A stretch of 64,000 nt of DNA from Todiramphus chloris collaris (lineage: Eukaryota > Chordata > Aves > Coraciiformes > Alcedinidae), in assembly GCA_025345505.1 (NCBI GenBank), contig JANVCC010000018.1, positions 59,257,553-59,321,552 on the forward strand. Reading direction: 5' to 3'. The position numbers were made by a program, and so were the translations under genes. The first letter of the stretch is position 1. Every line of letters starts with the position of its first letter. Below the pieces are notes generated by a model. It searched no databases, was not told the origin of the DNA, and worked only from the letters and a program-made list of their open reading frames with translations. Shown in pieces: positions 43,501-54,530 of this stretch.

Positions 43501-46500
43501 GAAACAGCCTGGTACATCACCACTAACTAATTCCAGGAAACTTTCCCACTACTCCCTGATAATCACAGCATTTCACAGGTCCCTGACAGAAGTAAGAGTC
43601 CTTTTTTTCCCCCCACATCTCAGTGCATTCATTCAGTAATGGCAGAATTGGGACCTGTGAAATTAGTGTTAGAATGCTAATTTTAGCTTTTCTTCAATTA
43701 CACCATGTTACAGGAAAAAAATCCCTTAATTTGTATGATCCTTTTCCTGGCAACTCTCAGCCTTTAACACATTCAGTGAGTGAACCAAAACCACCACTAC
43801 TTGCTTCCCCTGAAATTATACCAGTTTATTTGATTTCACCCACCCAGACTATTACACCCTGGAAGCTAGCTCTGTATGTCACAGGGAGGCATGCCAGAGC
43901 CAGTGATCACCTAGATGCTCTTGGGGTTGTGCTGCCTTCCAGAACCACTTACTGACCAGCTGCAGGGGGGCTGAGGTCAGTGCAGATGTGGGGAAAGCCA
44001 CCCCCCAAACCCTGAAGTGTCGTATCGTGGTGACTAAACCACACCAAATTCCTCTTTTGGAGAAGGAGGAGAGTTTTTTTTTGTGGCAAGGAAAGGCAAG
44101 GCAAGGCAAGATCATTTTATTCTGGGGGCTGTAGTTATGGGGAAACTTCTGAGTATGTCAAGAATTTACAGCCCAGATGAAGGAAATTCATCTAAGCAAA
44201 TCTAGATGTGACCCGACACAGATGCTGGAAAAGTAAAATAATGAAGTATTTGACCTTGTTTTGTTTATTTCCTGTAGTGGAAATTTCTTGGGTAGCTCTG
44301 AAACACAGTGGGCTTTTGTCACTGAGTTGAGCAGTGGTGTCATAACTAGGAAGCAGTGGAAAAACTCGTATTGAAGTGATACCTGTAGCCTTTGATCTTG
44401 CCTTATTTCTCAATGAGTCTTCATGTTTGTTTAATAGCTAGCTTGTTTTGTGTGATATCTGATGTCATTATGTGCTCAGATTTATGTTTCATTGATGTAA
44501 ATGGTTATTGTTGCACCACACCAGGAAAGAAACAACAGCAACCATTGGTCTGCACTCCCATAACAGAGTTGGGTGAGGGAGGAAGGTGAGGTGCCCTGGG
44601 GTAGAGAAAGGAAGGACCCCCAAGTGTGAACCATCACTTTTAGAATTTTGATGGGTTTTGACCAAAAAAGTTAATTGCCTCTAAATAATCATGTCTGCAT
44701 GCTACTAGATAGCTGTGAGATGTTAGATGCTTAGCCCTCCTGATTGTTTTCCTTCCTTTTTCTTCTTTTCTCCTGAAGAAGATTCCAGAGATCACATTGG
44801 CCTTCTCTGTACACTAAGGGCTTCAGAAACCAACCTGAGCAACACTTCCTGAACACAGAATTATGAGATAGAATATTTTTCTTTTGTGCATATTCAATTC
44901 ATTAATGTTTATGACTTTTTTTTTTGCTTAATCTATTCAATTTACACATATTATCTATTATTCTGCTAATTTGAACTGAGCAGAACAAATGTTCTGCTAC
45001 TTGGAACATTTTCACATACTCAGATAATGCAGGAAAAATCAGGAAAAAATATAATTAAGACATTTTTTTGGTTTGTTTTCTTGAGTTGCACCATAATTCT
45101 TATGCGGCAAACATTCTGGGTTTGTAAAGTAGCTAATCTTCATCTATGTGTCCCCGTTTTTTTAGTATTCCTTAAAAGATGTTTGCACAAGGGGATTTCA
45201 TAACTGCATTGCTACACAATTGCTTCATGTCTCATAAAGCAAATGTTTTTCCCATTTTTCTCAGTTGGAAGTTGTGGATTATAGATATGTTCCATAACTA
45301 CCATTGTCTCACACTTGACTGTCAACACCTGGAAAGTGATACCATTTGTTTTGTGAAGGAAGGTTATTTCAGTCAAAAATCCAAGGGATAACTCTCATTG
45401 TTTGTTGTTTTTCATTTAGTGTTGCTGAGATGAACATTTACTTTTTGGGGTCTCAAGCATGCAACTATTCTACTTTTTAATGCTTATTTTTTCATGATGG
45501 ACTTGGCCTGTTTTGGTTTGTTGCATGTTTATATGCATACACATGGCTGCTGGTAATCTCTCATAAGATTTGAATTCAATCAGGAGTAAGTGCTGTACTT
45601 TGCAAGTATTTTAGTTTCTTTTCAGAGGAAACCTCTGAAAATGAGGTCTTTAGACCTTCACCATGCCTCTGAAAGCCACTGGAGCTATGAAGCCCACAGG
45701 CACTGCTCGGTGCATTAGACTAGGAGATTCCTCATTCTCTTGACATTGTACCAGCACTGGAAATGTCGATAAACGTGTGTGTAGATAGTAGCAGAATAGG
45801 CAGTGGTTTCACTGAAGTATATGATGTAAATCTGTAAAGATCCCCATTCCTACAAGGAGACAGTGGTGGTATGATCACTTGTGTGATTAGCAGAGAGAAG
45901 CACAAAGCTCTTCCCCTGGTGACACTAGTAGAAACCCAAAGCTAGAAAACTATCTGGTGATCTGGCGTGAAGCCTGTGCCATTGCAGTGGTAGAGGATAC
46001 CGGTTTGTTGGGGCTTGCACTCATAGGGTGCTGGGAGCATCCCTGGCTCTGTTGAAGCTGTCAGCACTTGACACCAGGCCTGGTGAGGGAACTTGAGGAG
46101 GTCACAGAATGAGGGGAGACGTTGAGGCAGGACCTCTAGGGGCAGCTGGCCAGCCCTGCCAGGAGAAGAGCCCCTACAGCACTCTTTGCCCTCTAAGAGT
46201 ACTACAACATGGGAGCACTTTAAGTCTAAACCAAATAGTGGATCTGATTCTTAATGTAATTCAACTCTTTGCACAGATTAGAGACACCCACTGCATCAGG
46301 GCACTGGGTGCAAAACCAATAGCTTGGTCATTCTTTTGGCATAAATGGGGCTCTGTAGGCATTTGGCCTGGACATGATCTATTGCGTGGCATCCTAAGAG
46401 CTGCTGTTTCACTGATATCTTCTGGGTGCATACAAATGTTTCAGAAGAAGCAATCTATCTACATACACACACGTCTGACTGGGTGCAGCCATATGGCCAC

Positions 46501-46645
46501 TGGCTCAGTGGTGATCCTGAAGGTCTACAGTGCTGTGCTAGAATTAGGCTCAACTTTCAAGAGCTCCTTTGACTGCCAAGTGTCATGGCACATGGGAGAT
46601 GTAAGGCCAGCCCACTCTGCTCACAGAGAGGGCAGCATGGGAGGT

Positions 46646-46680
46646 GTTAACCATTGTTACATGGTTAACCATTGTTACAT
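46646..46680. repeat. Tandem pair of a 17-bp unit, period 18
   Basis: GTTAACCATTGTTACAT occurs at 46646-46662 and 46664-46680, exact copies separated by one G. It lies inside the 216-codon open frame and keeps that frame because the period is a multiple of three. Confidence 0.95.
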
Positions 46681-48671
46681 GAATTTTCTCAAGGGAACAG
46701 GAATCTTTTCCTGTCTCAACAAACCTGCTGTAGGACAATACCCAATATCATTGCAGTAAGTTACTCTTGTACAGGCAGATGAAGACCATAGAGTCCTTGT
46801 GGTTTGCTGAAATCTGAGCTTTTCAGTCCACGTGAGCCATTAGTAGATTTCTGGCTCCCTTTTGACAGATGTTTAGAGACACATCTTGTAGTGGAGCCAG
46901 TTTACCAAGAGATTATTCTCCTTCTAAAATATGCTTCAATGCAACCTAAAAACCTGGATGAGCCAAGGTTTTATTAGAAGTACAAACTGTCAAATGAGAC
47001 CTGAGAAAGTAAATTGACTTGATAATTGAATTAATTTTTTATTGGGTTTTTTTTTTAATTGTTTACAAAATGGAGACTGGGGGGTGGGGAGAATTAAGTT
47101 TAGAATTTAATTCCTTCATGCTCAACAGCCTCATTTACGGGAAAGAATACAACAAATCTCTTGTTTTTGCAGCACAAGGGCTTTATACAGGTAAACATGT
47201 TGAGAATGTTGCCTGTAGTGTTTGCCCAGCTAGACCATAAAGAATTCCTGAGAAGAGGGGTAGCCAATGCGATTGCACAGCCCTGGCGATTTCAGCTTTC
47301 CTCCTGCCTCCATCTGCCCCAGTGCCAGGGAGGGACACCACTGGAGTCATACTATTCCTGTGGAGCTGTCTAGCACATTTATTCTGAGTACAGATGCAGT
47401 GGTCTTCCATTTTGCAATTACTGAAACAAGAATATCCTGTCGAACTTTCTCACTTTCCTCCCTTCCCCACTGCCACCTCTTGGTATGGCTGTAGGGAATA
47501 TAAATGGAACAGGAAATTTGACCGCGTCCAGGATCAATGTCATTAAAGACACGTCTTGTTTTAAAATCTAATTTTATATAACTGCTCTGTTATACAATAT
47601 GCTTTTGTTTGTCATCTTGATTTTTATCGAGGTAGTGTACATTCCCCTGGACCTTTTCACGAAGGAATGTTTATACCTGTGGGCAAGCGCTAATGGCAGT
47701 GAAAGGCTTGCATTCATGGGAACAGCATTTAGCAATTCATGGTTGCCAAGGTAAGCAGCAAAGGCATGCCCTCTGCCACTCCATTGCCTCTAAATGAAAC
47801 AGTCTCTAAGGTAACAGGCTAGCACCCCTTGAGGCCAAAAATCTTTAGCTTTTTAGACAGAAAAACACATTAAATAATACCGAGAAAAGCATTTTTTTTT
47901 TGTCCAGGCATTTTTTTTCTTCACAACAGAAAAAGGGCTCAAAGTGTTCTATTTTTGGTTCCACGGAGGAATTTAATTCAGATGCTGCCCAGTGCATTGT
48001 GCACTCAACACCCCTTTGACAGTTTAGTTTCAGGGACACATAGGACTAATGAGCCAAGGCATGACTGCACTTGGAAGCTGGCGTCTCCCAGGCCTGTGAC
48101 TGTTGTTCAAGTGAATAGGCAATTTCCCTGATTAGCTTGGAATTTGCAGCATTATCTGGATGGTTATTGGCATAAGCCTTTTTTCCAGTATCACAGACAA
48201 TGTGGGAGACAGAGTCACCTGAAGAAAAGGTTTGTGGAGGCAGCGCTTGCTCGATCCTTCTCGTGAAGGGACAAGGAGAATGGGCTTCTCTTCTTTAATT
48301 CATCTTGCTCTGCAGCCACTTGCAACCTCTTTTATCTTACTGTAGCAAAGGGGAGAAGTAGGTGAGTCATCACATTTTCCCAGTGCAAGATTTTAATTAG
48401 GAGAATAAACAAACAGTAAAGTGCTTTCTTTTAGAACTGATTTTTATCAAAAAATAAAATGCAAGAGCCAGATCATCTTTCTCCTTATGTTGGTGCATCA
48501 GAGACCTGTGGCATGCAGAAGACAACTACTCTATGCCATCTGCAGGACATTCACATGGCTATAACACCAGTACAGTTTGCTGGATGTGGGGAAAAGCGAA
48601 AGATTTTCTATTTCTATTTCTGGAATATCTCTTTTTCTAAACAACTCAAGCTATTACAATTGCTTGACAAC

Positions 48672-48790
48672 TACAGAATCACAGAATTACCTAGATTGGA
48701 AAACAATTTTAAGATCCTCAAGTCCAATCATTAACCTAACACTGACAAGTCATTGACTAAGCCATATCCCTGACATCACTGACAATTCAT
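48672..48790 (-). mobile_element. CR1 retrotransposon 3' fragment
   Basis: The plus strand reads ACAGAATCACAGAATTACC, then AGATTGGAAAA and CAAGTCCAATCATTAACC, the reverse complement of a CR1 3' end. Only about 120 bp remain and they are diverged. The left boundary is the CR1 3' terminus and the right boundary is approximate. Confidence 0.85.
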
Positions 48791-50289
48791 TCCTTCATTT
48801 ACTTTTACTTCATGTTCTACAGACTAAAGTAATTACGGAATAACTATGGACTTTCTAATGGTTTAATGCACAATAACACAAAGAACATTAAACAAGGAGA
48901 TGAATTAGTTATATCAACTGCTCCAGAAACACCCACAATGTGACAATTTGTTGTTATGCAAAAGATGCAAATTCAAGGGTAAGCCAAGAAGTATCCAGAC
49001 ACACTTTTTAAGTTCAGCACCTTGTCATGTCCACAATTTGATGCAGCACATATTCACATGCTGTTATGCAAAAGAAATCCTACTCCTTTTGAGACACAGA
49101 TTGTCTGAGGCTCACTAAATAAGAAGAAATTTGGTATTTGCTCATTGCATGACTTGTTCTTTATTAAACTCTTGGATGCACAAATGGACTTAAATTTCAC
49201 TTCAGGTAGAATGGAAACATGTAGCAGTCAGAACAAGTTGTGAGAAATGGTCTGTCTCCTGGGACAGTCTTCAGGCACCTGAGAGACAACACAAAACACC
49301 CCTATGCTGCCTCAGTTCTAGGGGGTTTGCTGTCTTGTCTGAAGATAATGGCTTCTTTCTGCTGTTTTGTAAGCTAAGCAGCCCTGTGCCTAAGTCCAGT
49401 GGGACTGAATGTTGTAAGCAGTAGCTTAGCGTGCCTAGGACATGCCCACAGCACTGAGTTCAGCAGTCACAGCCACCTCCAGCTGAAACATGACCAAGTT
49501 GTGAAATGAGTCTGGTCAGGAAAACAAAAGCACAGAGTCTGTAAGTTCTGGTATATGCTCAAGAACGTCCCTATAGATTTGGCTGAAACATTTCAGAACT
49601 GTTCATCTTGAGGGGGATCTACAATATGGAAAAGTTCAATTTGAATCACTTTTAAGTAACAGAAAATAGGTTACTGAAATGTGATGTTTTAGACAACAGC
49701 AGTAACAGGGAGCAGTATTAGAGTCATCTGTGAACGTGCAGGTAATAAGAACTAGGGACTGAGTTATAAAAAAAATCTTTTCAAAATGCTGGCTCCAGTT
49801 TACTTCCCTGTACTTAGCATTGCTATTTTTGTTGACTTCACAAAGAGGTTAACATGAGAACTCCACTCGGTATCTATAACAATAAAATATTATTTGATGT
49901 GTAAGCTATTATTATTAGCTGTACAGACTACACTCTTTTATTTTCTTCTTTTCCCAAAGAACCATTGTGCTATTACTGTGAAAAGACAGAACCTTGGGAA
50001 AATTAAAGTAAAAACTGATTGCTCATACTTTCACAATGTGGTTTATAAAGCCTATCTTTCAACAGCTATAAAATACTTGCATTCCCATGTTAGAATGACA
50101 AAAATATATAACTGCCATTTGCTTAACATCTCTTAACTGCAGCTGGAAAATGCATTCATTTCATCTGACTTAATTACCATCACATTTGTCTTTCTCACCA
50201 ATCTGTATTTTTTTTTATCTGCTTTTGCAGATCCTAAGGCAGAGTGCACACATACATTTATATAGCATTTATACCTAATGCCTTTCTAC
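48791..50289. other. Non-coding spacer between CR1 fragments
   Basis: AT-rich sequence with no gene or repeat that I recognise. The longest frame is 80 codons (49894-50136, plus) and looks like chance. Confidence 0.5.
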
Positions 50290-50827
50290 AATGGAGTTAC
50301 TACATCAGTGGACAAGGGAAGAGACATAGATGTCATCTATCTGGGCTTCTGCAAGGCCTTTGACACAGTCCCCCATAACTGATGGAATGGGTCCAGAGGA
50401 AGGCCACAAAAATTATCAGAGGACTGGAGCACCTCTCCTATGAGGACAGGCTGAGTTAGAGTTGTACATCCTGGAGAAGAGAAGGTTCTGGGAAGACCTT
50501 ATGGCAGCCTTCCAGTACCTGAAGGGGCCTACAAGAAAGCTGGAGAGAGACTGATTACAAGGGCATCTAGTGATAGGATGAGGGGCAATGGTTTTAAACT
50601 AGAGAAGGGTAGATTTAGATTACATGTTAGGAAGAAGTTCTTTACCATGAGGGTGGTGGAACACAGGACCAGTGAGGTGGTGGAAGCCCCATCCCTTCAG
50701 ACATTCAAGGTCAGGCTTGATGTGGCTCTGAGTAACCTGACCTAGTTGAGGATGTCCCTGCTCACTGCAGGGGGTTGGACTGGATGACCTTTAGCAATCC
50801 CTTTCAACCCAGGGCATTCTATGATTT
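50290..50827 (+). mobile_element. CR1 retrotransposon, internally deleted
   Basis: The element starts inside the reverse transcriptase and encodes [16 protein letters not shown], the motif A region, in which the aspartate normally preceding FCKAFD is glycine. Near 50380 it jumps directly to the distal ORF2/3'UTR sequence (GGAATGGGTCCAGAGG...) and then ends with GCATTCTATGATT. The middle of the reverse transcriptase is missing. It is 5'-truncated, as CR1 copies usually are, and non-functional. Confidence 0.92.
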
Positions 50828-52769
50828 ATATTCCAATGTGCACATAAACTGACATTTGAGGGGCTGATCTAAAATTCAACAAGGTCACTAGAAAGCCTCC
50901 TAGCTAAGCATCAATCTGTCCCCTTGGAGCTCTGAGCAGGACTTTTTCTCATAATGTATTCCCTAGATTTCAGTCACCTCTCCTAGAATAGGTACATGAA
51001 CTGCATTAATGAGATTTTACTTTTTTCACATTCAGGTTTTATTCATCTATTTAGCAAAAAGTTGTCTGATAATAGAATTTCAATCAATCAGTGCTTTATA
51101 GAGCAGCTGGATATTGGCACTTTTAGAATATTCTTCCTATAACATTTAAACTTACCCAGTGCTCAAATATTTTTGTCACAAAATATTGGCAACTTTACTT
51201 TGGTTTGTATTTTCAGTTCAGACACATGTCAGAGAGTCCAGACTTTTATCCAAACATTATCTGAATGAGTCAAACGTCTTGATACTACAAAACTGGGGAG
51301 GAAGTGATTTGAATACAAAACTTTCTCAACAGATTTCCAATATTTCTGGTCCCATTTGGTTTTAGCCCTTCTTTTGTAATGTAGATGTTTATTTCCATGT
51401 CTATCCCAAATCTAGAAGCACAAAAGTAAAAACACTTGTGAAAAAAGACCAACCTAACATTTCAGGAAGGAAGGAAAGCTTTGAGAATTCCTGATTCTTA
51501 GAATAGGAAAGGATCTTTTATTTTGCTTTAACTGCTTTGCTCATCTTCACCTCAGCGTTTGCCATGAAACCTCAAGATAATAAACTCCAGACCTCACACA
51601 AGAACACAGGCAAACGTAGTGAAGCCTAATAATGTATGTATTAATAAAAGGAAAATAACTGTGAACTGTGTTATTAATGATGGATCCATTGCATTTGCTA
51701 GATAGTAATATATACTCATGAAGAAGGAAAAAATACTTCTTTCAGATCAGTGTATTTATGGCTAGACAGAAGTCTAACTTCTGAAGTGTTTCTCTAAAAT
51801 TGCAGGTATAGACCATATTTTTTGTGTCCTTCTGCCTTAAAAATAATTAATCCTGTAAAATGGATGTAAAATATTGTTTTGCTTTTGATCCCATAGGTCA
51901 TGCATATGGTTGATAGGTAAAAGCTAGTAATCTTATCCTTGTGTAACACCACTTAGCCCACCACAAATAACATGCCTTGTTGTTATAAATGATTTGCACC
52001 TTGTGATGTTTTTCTGTCATTTGATCTTCTCAAGATCTCACTTGTTTTCTACAGTAATGTCTTACTGCAAGTAGGACTGGTTTAAAGGTGATGATACATG
52101 AGCCAGGAAGAACCCTACCTTATTTTCAAACCAAGAAATAGCTCTTTGACCTGAGAGCTAAAAACCACCAGCATCCTTTTGCTTTTAAACTGAGGAAAAG
52201 TGATGGGAAGTCACTGAAAGACAGTAAACATGAACCACACTTAAATGCCAACCTGGCTTTAAATAGTGTTTTGACAACAGACAGAAAACTATTTATTTTA
52301 AGACTTACGAGACTTCTGCAGGAGCTGGTACAAATACAATGAAAATTCTGCTGTTTATATAATCTATAAATAAAACAGTAAAGAAATCCAAGACTCACCA
52401 AGATCCCAAGTCAAAAAGGAATAGGAATAAACAAGATCATTAATACCTAGATTGGTTGATTTTTTTCCTTCATAAACAATGAAGTCATTAATATACACAT
52501 ATCTGCAGATATATATATATATAAAAACATGCAAAACTCAGAGAAAATTAAAATGTTTATCAAGGCCTATTTCCCAAAATACTACTTACGGGAAGCAGTT
52601 GAAGGCTTAACAGAAAGGAAATGGTTTCCTGGATTTGCAAGTAAAGTTTTTTAACAGTGGGTTAGACCACAGAAAGACAGTAAGGACACTCAGATTACAT
52701 TTTCTAGAGATAAAATTAATCATAAAATACAGCCTAATGCAGACAGAAACACAACCTGACACTATGTGG
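50828..52769. other. Non-coding spacer
   Basis: AT-rich sequence between two CR1 copies. No gene recognised, longest frame 91 codons. A short AT dinucleotide run lies near 52510-52522. Confidence 0.5.
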
Positions 52770-53790
52770 GTAATGTGAATTTTGGAGGCCATCTTGAGCA
52801 TAGTTATCATGAAATTGTAGAGTTTTCAGTTCTTGGGTCAGTAGAACTGCCACCTTGGACTTCCAGAGGGCAGATTTTGACCTGTTTAGGAGACCAGTTA
52901 ACAGAGTGCCTTGGGAGGCAGTCCTAAAGGGCAAAGGAGTCCAGGAAGGCTGGACATTTTTCAAAAGGGAAAATCTTTAAAGGCACAGGAGCAGGTCCTC
53001 CTGGTGTGCCATAAAATGAGCCAGTGGGAAAGAAAGCTGGCATGGCTGAACAGAGACCTTTGTCTGGAATTCAGGAAAAAAAGTAGAGTTTATGACCTTT
53101 GGAAGAAGGGGCAGGCCACTCAGGACAACTACAGAGATTTTGTGTGGCTATTCAGGAAGAAAATTATAAAGGACAAAGCCCAGCTAGAACTTAACCAGGC
53201 TACTGCCATAAAAGACAATAAAGTCTTTCTATAAATACATTAACGGCAAAAAGGGTACTAGGGAGAATCTCCATTCTCTGTTGGACATGGGGGGAAACAG
53301 TCACCAAGGATAAGGAAAAAAGAAGGACATTTTCCAAAGAAGGACAATGAAGCTGGTAAAGGTTCTAAAGTACAAGTCTTACATGGAGTGGCTGGAGGAA
53401 CTTGGGTTGTTTAGCCTGGAGGCTGAGGGGAGACCTTCTCACTCTCTACAACTAACTGAAAAGAGGTTGTAGTGAGGTCAGAGTCTCTTCTCTCTTCTCC
53501 CAAGTAACAAGTGATAGGACAAGAGGAAATAGCCTCAAGTTGTGCTGGGGAGGTTTAGGTTGCGTATTAGGAAAAACTTCTTCACTGAAATTGTTATTCG
53601 TTGGAACAGGCTGCCCAGGGAAGTGGTGGAGTCACCATTCCTGGAGGTATTTAAAAGAGGTGAAGATGTGGCACTTAGTGATATAGATTAGTGGTGACCT
53701 GGCAGTGCTGGGTTACAGGTAAACTAGATGATCTCAGAGGTCTCTTCTAACCAAAACAATGCTATGATTCTGTACTTCTATGATTCTATG
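52770..53790 (+). mobile_element. CR1 retrotransposon, deleted between ORF2 linker and 3' end
   Basis: The left half (about 52770-53310) is CR1 ORF2 between the endonuclease and reverse transcriptase. An open stretch at 52911-53231 includes VYDLWKKGQATQDNYRDFV, and the following sequence reads INGKKGT in another frame. At about 53310-53340 the sequence passes to the CR1 3' region (GTGGCTGGAGGAACTTGGG... FNRLPREVVE-type segment) and ends with repeated TATGATTCT words. The reverse transcriptase core is absent. The left boundary is approximate. Confidence 0.9.
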
Positions 53791-53949
53791 TAGGTGAAGT
53801 TGTCGACAGCTACGTGTGAAAGGATTGATATCCCAGGTCATGTCCCGGTTGATACACAGAGATTTTATATCTTTTTAGCCTTACCTGTATTGTTTTCTTA
53901 GTCTCACTTGCATAGTTTAGTCATTTGTTGGGTAGAGTTGATAATGAGA

Positions 53950-54530
53950 TGTTTTGAAACATTCAGACATCTTGCCTGGCAAAGATCAAACAGGCCTTGA
54001 GATTTTTCATTAAGCCAGAGCATCCCTGATAACAGGGACTCAAGACATCAAGTTAGGCACAGAAGAGGACACCAGTGTTAAGATAAGCACCTGAAAACTA
54101 ATTTAAATTGACCTTTTTGGAGGTTCCAGGGACAAAGGATGGATGAGCTAACTCCATGACCATGTATGGGCAAAGGAAGCCCAAAGTTCAACTAGCAGAT
54201 AGTGTGAGGAAGACTATGAACAACCACCAGAGGGGGAAAAGACCCTAACCATAATTTTATTACACATGCTCAGACTATGTAAATGAATTCTGGCAATCCA
54301 TTAGCATAAGATTGCCCTTTCCAGGAAATTTGATGAATATGTATGCTTTTTTTCTGTATAAGAGCTGGTGTGTTTTGCTGATTTGTTGGAGCACTTATGG
54401 TGGACAATCCCCAGTGATGCCCCACCACTGCAATAAAGAATACCTGCTTAATAACAACTCTGTTGTTATTGGATATTTATCTCAGAATCCTTACCCAGCT
54501 GCACCTAGCCTACCACCTTGGTGAGGAGCA
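53950..54530 (+). mobile_element. Probable ERV solo LTR
   Basis: A segment of about 580 bp starts TGTTTTGAAACATTC and ends near GGTGAGGAGCA. A TATA-like TATAAGAGC at 54357 and a polyadenylation signal AATAAA at 54432-54437 sit about 75 bp apart, as in the U3-R-U5 layout of an LTR. After the signal comes ATAACAACTCTGTTGTTATT and CTCAGAATCCTTACC, which resembles LTR tails known in birds. No internal retroviral sequence was recognised. Boundaries and family are uncertain, and I found no target duplication. Confidence 0.6.

Larger units (their letters stand above)
34937..48671. other. Non-coding region, middle part
   Basis: No gene is recognised. Contents include a 41-bp direct duplication (37484-37524 and 37528-37568), a 14-base direct repeat (43467-43480 and 43487-43500), a short GGCAA array (about 44090-44110), an 18-bp tandem pair (46646-46680) and an AP-1 consensus TGAGTCA near 48363. 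The longest open frame is 216 codons at 46109-46759 (plus), with no recognisable domain, followed by 154 codons at 40296-40760 (minus). Confidence 0.55.
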
